From Phycisphaerales bacterium (GTDB lineage Bacteria > Planctomycetota > Phycisphaerae > Phycisphaerales > UBA1924), in contig JAJDCZ010000057.1 in the NCBI GenBank assembly GCA_029260555.1, positions 1 through 39,860 of the forward strand: DNA of 39,860 nucleotides, written 5' to 3'. Of the stretch, positions 17,976 to 27,139 are shown one piece after another (position 1 is the first letter of the stretch; each line of letters opens with the position of its first letter). Both the position numbers and the translations under genes were made by a program. The notes beneath the pieces are model-generated. The model was not told the origin of the DNA and did not search any database. It saw only the letters and a list, made by a program, of their open reading frames with translations.

Positions 17976-18992
17976 TTAGTCCTGGGCAGCCATCATTTTG
18001 AGCATGTCAACACATCTGGCAGCATACGCTGCTTCATTGTCATACCAGGAAATGATCTTGAAGAAGTTGTCTGAGAGTTGAATGCAAGCCAGCGAGTCGT
18101 AAATGCTGCTGCGACGGTCACCAATAAAGTCCGACGAGACGATTTGCTCATCAGTGAAGCCCAGCACGCCCTGCATCGGACCCTGGCTGGCCGCACGCAT
18201 GGCATCGTGGATGTTGTCAAGCTTGGTGGCTTTTTCCGTGCGGAAGGTCAGATCCACGCAGGAAACATCCGCTGTGGGAACACGCATAGCCATGCCCGTG
18301 ATCTTGCCTTTGAGTTCTGGCAGGCACAGCCCCACAGCCTTGGCAGCTCCCGTTGATGCCGGGATGATATTCTGATACGCATTGCGGCCACCACGATAGT
18401 CCTTCTTGGAAGGACCATCTTGAGTTGGCTGGGTGGCAGTCGCTGCGTGGATGGTGGTCATGAGCCCTTCAACCAGACCAAAGGAATCGTTGATGACCTT
18501 GGCAACCGGGGCCAGGCAGTTGGTTGTGCAACTGGCGTTAGACAGAACTTTGTGCTCAGCAGGGTTGTAGTTCTCGTGATTCACCTTATAGACGAAGGTC
18601 GGCACCTGGTCAGGGGTCTTGGTAGGAGCTGACAGGAGCACGCGTTTTGCCCCGCCGCCATTGATGTGTTTGAGGGCATCATCATGGTTCGTGAAAAAAC
18701 CCGTGGCTTCCAGCACATAATCAACGCCAAGATCACCCCAGGGCAGCTCAGCGGGATCGCGCACCGCCATGGTCTTGACCATGTTGCCATCAACCGTGAA
18801 AGAGTTTTCATCAGCACTGACTTCGTTACCGAAGCGGCCATGCATGGTGTCATATTTGAGGAGGTAAGCCAGATTCTGGGCTGGCACCAGATCATTGACC
18901 CCCACGACCTGAATGTTGGGGTCTTCAGAAGCGATGCGATAAAAGAGACGGCCGATGCGGCCAAAGCCATTGATCCCGATGCGGATGGTCAT
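17976..18992 (-). CDS. gap: type I glyceraldehyde-3-phosphate dehydrogenase
   Basis: Glycolytic NAD-dependent enzyme converting glyceraldehyde 3-phosphate to 1,3-bisphosphoglycerate; cytoplasmic tetramer. The Rossmann motif INGFGRIGR opens the protein, [12 protein letters not shown] contains the catalytic Cys155, followed by the usual His in the [19 protein letters not shown] segment, and [16 protein letters not shown] closes it. 338 residues, normal. GGGAG lies 6 bases before the ATG. It is transcribed alone and ends at the shared terminator. NVND at residues 31-34 (VGVND) has Asp at the NAD-ribose position, favouring NAD over NADP. Nothing unusual. Confidence 0.97.
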   Translation of the reverse strand: MTIRIGINGFGRIGRLFYRIASEDPNIQVVGVNDLVPAQNLAYLLKYDTMHGRFGNEVSADENSFTVDGNMVKTMAVRDPAELPWGDLGVDYVLEATGFFTNHDDALKHINGGGAKRVLLSAPTKTPDQVPTFVYKVNHENYNPAEHKVLSNASCTTNCLAPVAKVINDSFGLVEGLMTTIHAATATQPTQDGPSKKDYRGGRNAYQNIIPASTGAAKAVGLCLPELKGKITGMAMRVPTADVSCVDLTFRTEKATKLDNIHDAMRAASQGPMQGVLGFTDEQIVSSDFIGDRRSSIYDSLACIQLSDNFFKIISWYDNEAAYAARCVDMLKMMAAQD

Positions 18993-19087
18993 ATTCTGCT
19001 CCCTTTTGACAAATAACGAGTTTCAGAAATACAGGATAGCCCAGCAACAAGCCCAAAGCACAGCCCACCTCCACACATCTCCACACA

Positions 19088-19130
19088 CAAATAAAAACAG
19101 GCTGGACATCCGTAAATGGTGCCCAGCCTG
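19088..19130 (-). terminator. intrinsic terminator of the sigma/anti-sigma/secretin-like operon
   Basis: On the minus strand CAGGCTGG and CCAGCCTG (19123-19130 and 19098-19105) form an 8-bp stem with a 17-base loop, followed directly by TTTTTATTTG. It lies about 30 bases after the stop of the secretin-like gene and ends the three-gene unit before the gap promoter region. Confidence 0.8.
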
Positions 19131-19160
19131 CGAACTTTATGGCGGTGATAAATGGACTTG

Positions 19161-20069
19161 TCAGCGTCGTGTCAACTCAGCTACCACAAGAATCACCCGG
19201 TCTTCGTCAAAGCCATCAATGATGGAAATGACCGTGGGCTTTTCGTTCATCAGCTGGATATCAGCTGAAAACTCGCGCCGGGTCACCGAGGGAAGATCCA
19301 GAGGCAGTTCCTGATCGCCATTGAGTACAATCATGAGGCGTTCGATGTCAAGACTGGTGATTGAGCCTTGGATTCGCAGCGAGGTACTGTTTTCATGCTC
19401 TGGACCAAGGTCAAGAATCGCGATGGCTTCAAACCCCTCACCAACCTTTGACACCTGTACATCATATCCAACCGAGTTATCACTGACGACAGGGCTCCAG
19501 CCTTCGATAAATGATCGCTCAACCATGGATCCGATTTGAACCGGGAGCTTGCTCTGGGCGATCTGCCTGGAGCGTGCAATCACCAAGGGGCCATCATATT
19601 CTTCGCCTTCTTCATCTTCGATGGCAGTGCGTGCAGGAGGCTGAAAAGAGGAACCGATCTGAGGAACGGACCTTGTGGAGACTTCGATGAGCGAAAGTGC
19701 CATCTCATAGCGCTGGCTGAATACGGTTCGCATCTGCCCAAACACATCATCGAGCGCCTGATGATCTTCTTCTGTGCCACTGATGAGTAACATGCCAAGG
19801 CTGAGCTCTCGATAATCAAGATCCAACTCTTGGCAGATGCTTTCCAGGAGCGTATGCGCGAACCTGAACTGACCATTGTAGCCAAATGCGTTTCTCGCTC
19901 CGGGTTCTGTAACAGGCATGGCCAGATCTCGCACATCGTAAATCCACATGCTGTAAGACTCGTCCTCCTCACCAGCCTCATCAACCTGAGCGATTGCTGA
20001 GAAACTGAAAAGGCCTGCCATCAGGCTGAGTAGTGCAAGAAGCAGGAATCGACGATTATTTGTAAACAT
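19161..20069 (-). CDS. exported secretin-N-like protein, third gene of a sigma-factor operon
   Basis: 302 residues with a signal peptide (MFTNNRRFLLLALLSLMAGL, cleavage near SAIAQ). The mature part begins SMWIYDVRDLAMPV, the 'YDVRDL' start seen in planctomycete proteins related to secretin N-domains or STN domains, and continues with LLISGTEEDHQALDDVFGQM, the short beta-alpha-beta unit usual in such domains. The pore-forming secretin domain is absent, so it is unlikely to be a secretin. The C-terminal half is a series of beta strands. AGGAG lies 7 bases before the ATG. It follows the anti-sigma-like gene by 46 bases with no terminator between, so it is likely made from the same mRNA. Function is not known; the secretin link is from sequence resemblance only. 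Confidence 0.68.
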   Translation of the reverse strand: MFTNNRRFLLLALLSLMAGLFSFSAIAQVDEAGEEDESYSMWIYDVRDLAMPVTEPGARNAFGYNGQFRFAHTLLESICQELDLDYRELSLGMLLISGTEEDHQALDDVFGQMRTVFSQRYEMALSLIEVSTRSVPQIGSSFQPPARTAIEDEEGEEYDGPLVIARSRQIAQSKLPVQIGSMVERSFIEGWSPVVSDNSVGYDVQVSKVGEGFEAIAILDLGPEHENSTSLRIQGSITSLDIERLMIVLNGDQELPLDLPSVTRREFSADIQLMNEKPTVISIIDGFDEDRVILVVAELTRR

Positions 20070-20115
20070 GGCGTATCTCCTGAAAAGTGTTTTCTGTGTG
20101 GTGAAAGAAAATGAT

Positions 20116-21021
20116 TCAACCCTTGCTCAGCGTGGACGCTCCTGCAGCGAGCTTGTGGCTGCGTAGCCAGGATCTGAGCGATTTATCCTTTTCGAGTGTC
20201 TCTATGAGCGCATCAAACTGCGTGGCCAGTTGTTCATGTCCCGGTGCATGGGCAATCTGCCTGAGTCTTGTCAATCTGGCAAACGCGGTGACGCGAAGGC
20301 TTGGTCTTTGTACCCACTGCTGACAGACTTCAAGCTGCTGTTCCGGTGGGAGTTGGTCGAGAATCTGTTCCATCTTGCTCAGTGTACTGAGCGATTTTCC
20401 GATCTCTGCATATCCCCGTGATCGCTGCTCAGGCGTTGCGCTCTGGAGCAGCTCCAGTGCAGGCATCACACCCTGATCCTTAATCGTGGTCAGCAGCGTG
20501 TCTGAAAACGAAATCGTCTCAACTGGTGGGGTCCACCGTGCTTTTTTTACATGCACGACCTGATCCGAAGGCGGCTTGGCTTTTTGATCAGATGCGACTC
20601 GACGAGACCGAGCAGGGAACCGATACACAACGCGAGCTGGACTGAATACATCCTTTCCTGGCTGAACATCTGGTTGCGCATCGGCAATTATTGGCTTTTG
20701 ATCCGGTGGGGATTGCTTGCCGGTTTGCCCCAGTGGATTGATCAGGATCAGCCAGACTAGAACCGCTGCACACGGAGCAGCGACGATAAGCAGCAAGTGC
20801 CTCCACCGTGGCGTTGTATCGGTGTGGGCTTGCAGATGTGTGCGGCTCAAGGCTTGTTTGATCTGCTGATCAAGCGCCCTGATTTCGTTGAGCTGCTGGC
20901 GAAGTTCGGGATCAACACGCAGATCACTGCTGAGCTTTGCAGCGGCTTGCTCACTGAGCTCGCCATCGTGGTAGGCTTCCAGATCTGCGAGGGTCCATTG
21001 ATTTTGGTGTTGGTTATTCAC
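20116..21021 (-). CDS. single-pass membrane protein, anti-sigma-like
   Basis: 301 residues. The N-terminal 60 residues (TLADLEAYHDGELSEQAAAKL, then VDPELRQQLNEIRALDQQIK) have the shape and 'DGEL' turn of an anti-sigma cytoplasmic domain, but the zinc ligands HxxxCxxC are missing. One membrane helix lies near residues 75-95 (HLLLIVAAPCAAVLVWLILI), followed by about 200 periplasmic residues rich in Arg, Ser, Gln and Leu helices. The start codon is GTG and overlaps the sigma factor stop by four bases (21018-21021), so the two proteins should be made in a coupled way. The usual reading is a membrane anti-sigma factor that holds the sigma factor until an envelope signal; direct evidence is lacking. 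Confidence 0.82.
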   Translation of the reverse strand: MNNQHQNQWTLADLEAYHDGELSEQAAAKLSSDLRVDPELRQQLNEIRALDQQIKQALSRTHLQAHTDTTPRWRHLLLIVAAPCAAVLVWLILINPLGQTGKQSPPDQKPIIADAQPDVQPGKDVFSPARVVYRFPARSRRVASDQKAKPPSDQVVHVKKARWTPPVETISFSDTLLTTIKDQGVMPALELLQSATPEQRSRGYAEIGKSLSTLSKMEQILDQLPPEQQLEVCQQWVQRPSLRVTAFARLTRLRQIAHAPGHEQLATQFDALIETLEKDKSLRSWLRSHKLAAGASTLSKG

Positions 21022-21509
21022 TGGTCTGAATCTCCCAGAGTTTTTCGCAGCTGTTTTCTTGCAAGATGAAGATTGGCCCGCACCGTTTGCACATTGGTCT
21101 CCAGAGCAATCGCGATCTGCTCATATCCCAGCCCCTCAATGAGCCTGAGCACAATGACAGCCCTTTGTTTCGGTGGCAACTGATCTATTGCCCGGTTCAA
21201 CTGGTCGTTGGTGTCGTGGTCAGTTTCAGGCGTAAACCACCTGGGGAGTCTGGCAGCATGTCTGATCAGTAACCCAAGTCTGCGCTTGACGGTGCGCTGC
21301 TCTGATATCCACAGATTGGTGAGCGTGCGGATGGCATAATTCTCGTTCAGGATGTTCTCAGGTGAGCGGGCCAGTAGCTTTGCGATAGTCTGCTGGGCCA
21401 AATCCTCAGCCCGGTCAGAACAGCCTGTCAGCGACCTTGCATAGCGATTGAGCGTGTCACTGATCGCTCTGATCTGCTCGTCGGGGCGGGCTGGTCTTGG
21501 GTGTTCCAT
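21018..21509 (-). CDS. RNA polymerase ECF-type sigma factor
   Basis: Sigma-70 family. Region 2 is seen in DTLNRYARSLTGCSDRAEDL through AQQTIAKLLAR and IRTLTNLWISEQRTVKRR; region 4 has LGYEQIAIALETNVQTVRAN, with a typical helix-turn-helix and an LPPKQRAVIVLRLIEG lead-in. The frame is open to 21593, but residues before MEHPRPARPDEQ do not look like sigma sequence; ATG 21509 has GAGAG a few bases upstream and gives a normal 163-residue protein. It is first in a three-gene unit with the anti-sigma-like and secretin-like genes. The divergent hutG promoter must share the roughly 110 bases upstream. Confidence 0.9.
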   Translation of the reverse strand: MEHPRPARPDEQIRAISDTLNRYARSLTGCSDRAEDLAQQTIAKLLARSPENILNENYAIRTLTNLWISEQRTVKRRLGLLIRHAARLPRWFTPETDHDTNDQLNRAIDQLPPKQRAVIVLRLIEGLGYEQIAIALETNVQTVRANLHLARKQLRKTLGDSDQ

Positions 21510-21622
21510 GCACTCTCGTTGAATAAACAGGCTCGTCACATATCCAGAACGCATCCATGGCTGATTCATCAAGTCATATATTGAACTTTCCATGGATTGG
21601 CTGGAAAGTGTAAAGTGAAGCT

Positions 21623-22567
21623 ATGGATAACTCGCCTGGAACATCATCGCCTATTACGCCCCATCTTGCACCCGGGAACTGGCCCGAGCCAATTAACCCG
21701 GGAAAGTTTCCAAATAGGGTTCGCTCACAAAGCCCTGAAGGATGCTCAATCGGGCTTCTTGGCATGCCTGATGATACTGGCATCGGGCTGAACCATGGTC
21801 AAATGGGTGCCAAACATGGTCCTGAAGCCTTCCGCAGAGCCTTGTCCTGCTATGGCACCTCTCAGCCTGTGAGAAGCTGGCCCAGGGTCTTTGATGCGGG
21901 TGATATCGTGCCAGGCAAGGACATCCATGAAACGCATGGCCGAGTCACTGAGGCTGCCCGGGCAATCGCTGAACTGGGGCTGATTCCTGTCGGTATCGGA
22001 GGCGGGCACGATCTGACCTACGCATTTGTTCGAGGCGTCATGCAAGGCGTGGGCACGCGGGGACAGACATGGACCGGGCTGTACCTTGATGCGCATCTGG
22101 ATGTGCGTGAAGCTGTCGGCTCGGGCATGCCGTTTCGCCGATTGGTTGAAGATTGCAGCGTATCCAGGCTCTTTGTGCAGGGATTGGATGAAGCTGCCAA
22201 CTCAGCAGAGCATGTCGCATGGTTTAAAGCCCATGGCGGACAAATCGATGCACTCAAGCCCGATTCAAACTGGCCGATTGATCTCAATGATGACTGGTTC
22301 GTCAGCTTTGACATGGATGTGATCGATGCCTCAGCTGCGCCGGGTGTGAGCGCAATGAACCCATGTGGCTGGTCCACCCAGCACGCCATGGCGTGGGCGC
22401 GGGCTGCGGGTCAATGCCCAGCTGTTCGATGCTTTGACATCATGGAACTCAGCCCGCCATTTGATCAAGAAGATCGCACCGCAAGGATCACAGCCAGCCT
22501 GTTTTTGCGATTTCTGATGGGATTGGGCGAGCGAGACGCACAAATGGGGAAAATACAGCATGATTGA
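21623..22567 (+). CDS. hutG: formimidoylglutamase (ureohydrolase family)
   Basis: Last step of histidine breakdown by the formiminoglutamate route: gives glutamate and formamide. Manganese ligands are present in GGGHD (His129), DAHLD (Asp156, His158, Asp160) and SFDMD (Asp230, Asp232). The GLNHGQMGAKHGPEAFRRAL N-terminal block and the DIMELSPPFD end fit HutG better than arginase. It overlaps hutI by 8 bases, which supports the assignment. 314 residues, with about 40 extra low-complexity residues before the core. No hutH or hutU is in the window. The ribosome site before ATG 21623 is weak (GTGAAG). Confidence 0.87.
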   Translation: MDNSPGTSSPITPHLAPGNWPEPINPGKFPNRVRSQSPEGCSIGLLGMPDDTGIGLNHGQMGAKHGPEAFRRALSCYGTSQPVRSWPRVFDAGDIVPGKDIHETHGRVTEAARAIAELGLIPVGIGGGHDLTYAFVRGVMQGVGTRGQTWTGLYLDAHLDVREAVGSGMPFRRLVEDCSVSRLFVQGLDEAANSAEHVAWFKAHGGQIDALKPDSNWPIDLNDDWFVSFDMDVIDASAAPGVSAMNPCGWSTQHAMAWARAAGQCPAVRCFDIMELSPPFDQEDRTARITASLFLRFLMGLGERDAQMGKIQHD

Positions 22568-23783
22568 GCACAACAAACAGCCTCGGCTGGCAATTCTGAA
22601 CGCACGAGTGCTGACGATGACAGAATCTGACGCATCAGATCCCGGTGCCCTCCCATGTGCAAGTGTGCTGATAGACCGCGGCGTGATCGCTGAGATCAAG
22701 GCTGATGGCCAAGGCACCTGGGATCAGATTGATGAAACAATCGAAGCTGAAGGCCGAGTCCTGATGCCCGGGTTTGTGGATTGCCATACTCATGCCTGCT
22801 GGGGCGGGGGAGATGACCATCGACTGGACGAATGGGAACAAAAGCAGGCTGGGGCAAGCTATCTGGATATTCTCGCAGCTGGCGACGGGATCATGGCAAC
22901 CGTCCGGGCAACCCGCGCTGCCAGTGTCGATGAGCTGACCGATGCACTGGTCGCCAGACTTGACCGCATTTTGCACGCGGGGACAACCACGATCGAGATT
23001 AAAAGCGGCTATGGGCTTGATACTGCAACAGAGCTGAAAATGCTGGACGCAATTTGCCGCGCTGCTGACCAATGGCAAGGCACAGCGGTGCCAACTGCGT
23101 TGATTGGCCATGCGATCGACCCCGATCAGGCCGATTTCGTGCAACGAACCATCGAGGAAACACTCCCAGCGGTGTCACAAGCACATCCCGGTATCACGAT
23201 TGATGCATATTGCGAATCAGGAGCGTGGTCATTGGAGCAAAGCTTGGCACTTTTTGAAGCTGCCCGAAAAAGCGGGCATCAGATTCGGGTTCATGCTGAC
23301 CAGTTCAATGATCTGGGGATGATTCCCGAGGCAATTAATCGAGGCTTTACAAGTGTGGATCATCTCGAAGCATCTACCCCGGCGCATCTTGATCAACTCG
23401 CAGCATCCTGGGTGTCTGGCGTGATGCTGCCTTGCTCGGGGTTTCATCTGGATGATCGTTATGCTGATGGAAAACGATTTGTGGATGCAGGTGGCAAGCT
23501 TTGCATCGCATCGAATCTGAATCCTGGGAGTTCGCCTTGCGGGTCAATGGCGGTCACGGTTGCGATGGCGGTCCGAAAACTGGGCATCACAGCGGGGCAG
23601 GCGCTGGTTGCCTGTACCAAAAACCCTGCTCTTTTGCTGAACTTGCATGATCGAGGGGTGGTTCAGGTTGATCGGCGTGCAGATCTTGTTCTATTGTGCC
23701 ATAAAGATGAACGAAGGCTTGGGTATGATTTTGGTCTGGATCCGATTGATGCGGTGATCTGTGGCGGCTGGCGGGTCCGATGA
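22560..23783 (+). CDS. hutI: imidazolonepropionase
   Basis: Opens the imidazolone ring to formiminoglutamate in histidine degradation. The amidohydrolase metal site is GFVDCHTHACWGG (His76, His78), and HADQFND carries another ligand; KSGYGLD and SNLNPGSSPCGSM are family signatures, the last holding the catalytic Asp/Asn environment. 407 residues, normal. Its ATG lies inside the end of hutG (8-base overlap). The product feeds hutG directly, so gene order matches pathway order reversed. The next gene is glutamine synthetase after a 150-base gap that may carry its own promoter. Confidence 0.95.
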   Translation: MIEHNKQPRLAILNARVLTMTESDASDPGALPCASVLIDRGVIAEIKADGQGTWDQIDETIEAEGRVLMPGFVDCHTHACWGGGDDHRLDEWEQKQAGASYLDILAAGDGIMATVRATRAASVDELTDALVARLDRILHAGTTTIEIKSGYGLDTATELKMLDAICRAADQWQGTAVPTALIGHAIDPDQADFVQRTIEETLPAVSQAHPGITIDAYCESGAWSLEQSLALFEAARKSGHQIRVHADQFNDLGMIPEAINRGFTSVDHLEASTPAHLDQLAASWVSGVMLPCSGFHLDDRYADGKRFVDAGGKLCIASNLNPGSSPCGSMAVTVAMAVRKLGITAGQALVACTKNPALLLNLHDRGVVQVDRRADLVLLCHKDERRLGYDFGLDPIDAVICGGWRVR

Positions 23784-23933
23784 CCATGACTGATGTTTGG
23801 TTGATACACTGGATTAAAATCTGGATTTTGTTGATCGTTTGCTGATGAACCTTGCTGGTTTTTACTGGTTTGGGACGATGTAGTTGAGTTCTGGGTCAGG
23901 TCTTAGAAAGCTCGATACGAGGAGTCTGAATCG

Positions 23934-26129
23934 ATGCACACGCCTTCCACCCGCCGAGATGCTGTTGCAGCAATGAATGCCTGGGAAGAGAGTTTCCGCT
24001 CATGCTGTGAGGGGAAACCAGTCCAGGATGTTTTTGCCAAGGATGTATTTACCGAGCAGGTGATGCAGCAGCGGCTGCCAAAGAATGTATATCGCAAGCT
24101 TCGAGCATCAATGAGGCTGGGACAGGCATTGCCCAATGGCATTGCCGATGTTGTGGCTGCAGCGATGAAGGACTGGGCTGTGGATCATGGTGCGACGCAC
24201 TACACCCACTGGTTTCAGCCTTTGACGGGTTTGACAGCAGAAAAGCATGATGCATTTCTCGTTCCTGATGGATCTGGGGCTGCGCTACTGGAGTTTTCCG
24301 GGGCATCGTTAATTCAGGGCGAGCCAGATGCTTCGAGCTTTCCTTCTGGAGGCACCCGCCAGACATTTGAAGCACGCGGCTACACCGCTTGGGATTGCAC
24401 GAGCCCGGTATTCATCAGGCGCGTAGGAGGTGCGGTGACGATGTGCATCCCCACGGTATTTGTATCGTGGACAGGCGATGCGTTGGACAAAAAGACGCCT
24501 TTGCTGCGCTCGATGGATGCGATGAACAATGCCACGATGCGTATTTTGCAATTTTTTGGAACGGATGCCGGTGTGAGCAGGGTCAACACGACCATTGGTG
24601 CTGAGCAGGAGTATTTTCTGGTCGATCGGAACTTTTACTTTGCCAGACCTGATCTGATGGCGTGCGGCCGAACACTGATCGGCGCCATGCCTGCCAAGGG
24701 CCAGCAGCTTGATGACCATTACTTTGGTTCGATTCCCACGCGCGTGCAGGGATTTATGGCTGAAGCTGATCGCGAACTGTACCGGCTCGGTGTGCCTGTG
24801 GAAACGAGGCACAATGAGGTCGCACCGGGGCAGTATGAGATCGCATCGCATTATGAGACCGCCAATGTTGCGTGTGACCACCAGATGGTGCTTATGGAAA
24901 CGCTCCAGCGGATCGCTCCGCGGTATGGGCTGGTGTGTTTGCTGCATGAGAAACCATTTGCGGGTGTAAATGGGTCGGGCAAGCATCTGAACTGGTCAAT
25001 TGCGACAGATACAGGCGTGAATCTGCTGGATCCGCGTGATGAAACGCACACAAACATGCAGTTTCTGGTGTTTTTGTGCGGCGTGATCCGGGCGGTGCAT
25101 CTGAACAGCGATCTTTTGCTTGCATCGATTGCTTCTGCTGCGAATGATCATCGACTTGGTGCAAATGAAGCGCCGCCTGCGATCATTTCAATTTTCCTGG
25201 GCGACATGCTGATGGACATCATCGAGCAACTGGAAACCGGAACGCCTCAGAGCACGATCAAAAAGGCCAAGCTTGATCTTGGCGCGCTGACATTGCCTCA
25301 GATTCCAAGACATTCCGGCGATCGGAACCGGACCAGTCCGTTTGCGTTTACAGGCAACAAGTTTGAGTTTCGAGCGGTAGGCTCGACGGCTGCCATTGCC
25401 TGGCCTGCGACGATTCTCAACACGATCGTGGCGGATTCGCTGGTCGTGATAGCTGATGAGCTTGAAGCTGCAACGGGGGCAAAGCCTACAGAGGCGAAGA
25501 AACTCAGTGCTGTCAAACGGGTCTTGAAAAAGATGATCAAAGCGCACAAGCCAGTCTTGTTCAGCGGCGACAACTATGACGAATCATGGCACAATGAAGC
25601 TCAAGACCGCGGGCTGACCAACCTGCCATCAGCACCCGAGGCCATCGGAGTTTTGAAGGGCAAACAAGTTCGTGATTTATTCAAACGCCAGGGTGTTCTG
25701 AGCCGTGTGGAGATAGACAGCCGAGCGAGCATCTACTTTGAGAAGTATGTCAAGCAGGTGTTGATTGAAGCAGAGACGCTGGTCTCTATGGTCCGCACGA
25801 TGGTATTGCCTGCAGCGATGCACCAGCAAACGGACATTGCTGAGACAATTGCTGCGACCGAAGCTGCGGATGTGGATTGTCAGGAGCTGCGTGACATGCT
25901 TGAGCATCATGTCGAGATGATTGTGCAGCTTCGGGCAAGCACACGCAATCTGGATCATGCGATTGCAAAGAATGAGCATGCAAATGTTGGAGCACATGCG
26001 ATGCAGGTTTGCTCGCAGGTTGTGCCGACGATGGAAAGGGTGCGAGATCTGGTCGATGAGCTTGAGATACACACGGCGGAGTCAATCTGGCCGATGCCTT
26101 CGTATCGAGAGATGCTGGCGATTCGATAG
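23934..26129 (+). CDS. glnN: type III glutamine synthetase
   Basis: ATP-dependent synthesis of glutamine from glutamate and ammonia; large dodecameric type found in Bacteroidetes, cyanobacteria and planctomycetes. Signatures are [20 protein letters not shown] near residue 95, [34 protein letters not shown] and [20 protein letters not shown]. 731 residues, normal for GSIII and far longer than GlnA type I. GGAG lies 9 bases before the ATG. It follows the hut genes on the same strand and may take up ammonia or glutamate from their activity. No nitrogen-regulator gene (glnB, ntrC) is nearby. Confidence 0.96.
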   Translation: MHTPSTRRDAVAAMNAWEESFRSCCEGKPVQDVFAKDVFTEQVMQQRLPKNVYRKLRASMRLGQALPNGIADVVAAAMKDWAVDHGATHYTHWFQPLTGLTAEKHDAFLVPDGSGAALLEFSGASLIQGEPDASSFPSGGTRQTFEARGYTAWDCTSPVFIRRVGGAVTMCIPTVFVSWTGDALDKKTPLLRSMDAMNNATMRILQFFGTDAGVSRVNTTIGAEQEYFLVDRNFYFARPDLMACGRTLIGAMPAKGQQLDDHYFGSIPTRVQGFMAEADRELYRLGVPVETRHNEVAPGQYEIASHYETANVACDHQMVLMETLQRIAPRYGLVCLLHEKPFAGVNGSGKHLNWSIATDTGVNLLDPRDETHTNMQFLVFLCGVIRAVHLNSDLLLASIASAANDHRLGANEAPPAIISIFLGDMLMDIIEQLETGTPQSTIKKAKLDLGALTLPQIPRHSGDRNRTSPFAFTGNKFEFRAVGSTAAIAWPATILNTIVADSLVVIADELEAATGAKPTEAKKLSAVKRVLKKMIKAHKPVLFSGDNYDESWHNEAQDRGLTNLPSAPEAIGVLKGKQVRDLFKRQGVLSRVEIDSRASIYFEKYVKQVLIEAETLVSMVRTMVLPAAMHQQTDIAETIAATEAADVDCQELRDMLEHHVEMIVQLRASTRNLDHAIAKNEHANVGAHAMQVCSQVVPTMERVRDLVDELEIHTAESIWPMPSYREMLAIR

Positions 26130-26229
26130 TTTGGATCTGAATCGCAGCAGTCTTTTTGTCACCCAAATCCTCTGCCAATGGGAGGAAGAACACTCCCTTA
26201 TGGTCACGGCTCGTTAAGCAAGGATGATT

Positions 26230-26331
26230 AAAAGCCCACAGCCCCCCGTTCCTGGCGAGGGAATCTCGCCGAGAACGGGTAGGCTGTGGTTGAGCACGAG
26301 GCTCAAGACCGGAACCAACGCAGCTCCGGTT
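26230..26331. ncRNA. stem-rich intergenic element, candidate structured RNA or terminator
   Basis: This 390-base stretch between glnN and the third sigma gene holds no credible protein. Within it, three stems follow one another almost without spacers. Stem 1: 26236-26243 pairs with 26282-26289 (8 bp), 26246-26251 with 26273-26278 (6 bp) and 26254-26259 with 26265-26270 (6 bp), around a GGAAT loop. Stem 2: TTGAGC/GCTCAA, 26290-26306. Stem 3: ACCGGA/TCCGGT, 26308-26330. Read on the minus strand, stem 1 is last and is followed by TTTT, so a minus-strand RNA ending here is possible; no known RNA family was recognised. On the plus strand it could be a leader of the sigma operon. Confidence 0.45.
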
Positions 26332-26471
26332 GCGGGGGCGGGGTTATCTGCCATGCTGCGTGTACGAGACATGCGGATCATTTTCCATATTTCAAGAAAA
26401 TGCGGCGTTTTGCAAAGATCTGCAGAACTTGTAAACCAGAGTGCAGCTCTTTCCCGTATATTTCTGAGTAT

Positions 26472-26508
26472 GGCTGATGGATTGCCTCAGCCTGTCGTTA
26501 TTTTTTTT
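26472..26508 (+). promoter_or_regulatory. hairpin and T8 tract before third sigma gene
   Basis: GGCTGA (26472-26477) can pair with TCAGCC (26487-26492); a T8 run follows at 26501-26508, directly before the GGAG ribosome site. The hairpin is separated from the T-run by eight bases, so a true terminator or attenuator is not shown, but leader control is possible. Confidence 0.25.
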
Positions 26509-26521
26509 GGAGTGGCCATCG

Positions 26522-27139
26522 TTGAAGGGCAAGCGAGACTCAGAGCAGAAGCTGATCGCAGCAATGAATCGCGGTGATCGCCAGGCTCAGGGTCAGGCGA
26601 TAGAGCTGATCCAGGATCGGCTTCGGGACCATGCGAACAAGGAGCTGAGCCGATGGTTCAAGGGGGCGACCTGGGAGCCTGATGCGCTGGTCAATCAGGC
26701 GTATGACAGGCTGATATCCCGCGCTAATGTGTGCCAATGGGAGAGCCTCAACCATTTTCGCTCGCTCATGGAACGGGCAATACACGAAATCATGATCGAG
26801 CGGTATCGACGCGAGAGCAAACCGGGAGGCTCCAGGGGTGCAGCACGCCGAAGTGCCAGGCGCAGAGCATTTGATGAACGCGGGTATGCTGAGATTGCCT
26901 CCAGTGAGGACTATCCCGGGGTTCTGATGCTTCAGGATGCCATTGAAAAACTGAGAGCTTTGCATCCGGTTTGTGCGCAGATTATCGACCTTCGCTTTGG
27001 ACGAGGGTTGACGATCGCGGAAACTGCTGCTGAGATGGAGATGTCGACGGTTTCGATTGAACGCAAGACAGCGTTTGCCAAGGCATGGCTTTACAAGCAA
27101 CTTTCAGATTCTGACCAAGACACGGACAAGAGCCCATGA
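26522..27139 (+). CDS. ECF-type sigma factor linked to Ser/Thr kinase
   Basis: A planctomycete-type ECF sigma factor, about 205 residues. Region 2 has the EPDALVNQAYDRLI block (the LxxEAYLRL position of the family) and the LMERAIHEIMIERYRRE stretch; region 4 shows LTIAETAAEMEMSTVSIERK, and a basic linker (SRGAARRSARRRAF) lies between. The frame is open to ATG 26477, but GGAG (26509-26512) lies 9 bases before a TTG at 26522, and the residues before it (MDCLSLSLFFLEWPS) do not resemble the family, so I prefer TTG. It overlaps the kinase gene by four bases. In planctomycetes some ECF groups are known to be linked to Ser/Thr kinases, which may act in place of a classic anti-sigma factor. Confidence 0.88.
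   Translation: MKGKRDSEQKLIAAMNRGDRQAQGQAIELIQDRLRDHANKELSRWFKGATWEPDALVNQAYDRLISRANVCQWESLNHFRSLMERAIHEIMIERYRRESKPGGSRGAARRSARRRAFDERGYAEIASSEDYPGVLMLQDAIEKLRALHPVCAQIIDLRFGRGLTIAETAAEMEMSTVSIERKTAFAKAWLYKQLSDSDQDTDKSP

Noticed and set aside
26224..26577. 117-residue frame across the stem-rich gap
   Set aside because: It reads through strong inverted repeats, shows no domain and runs into the sigma gene in another frame.
26540..27100. Minus-strand frame opposite the third sigma gene
   Set aside because: Shadow of the sigma factor, which has clear region 2 and region 4 motifs on the plus strand.
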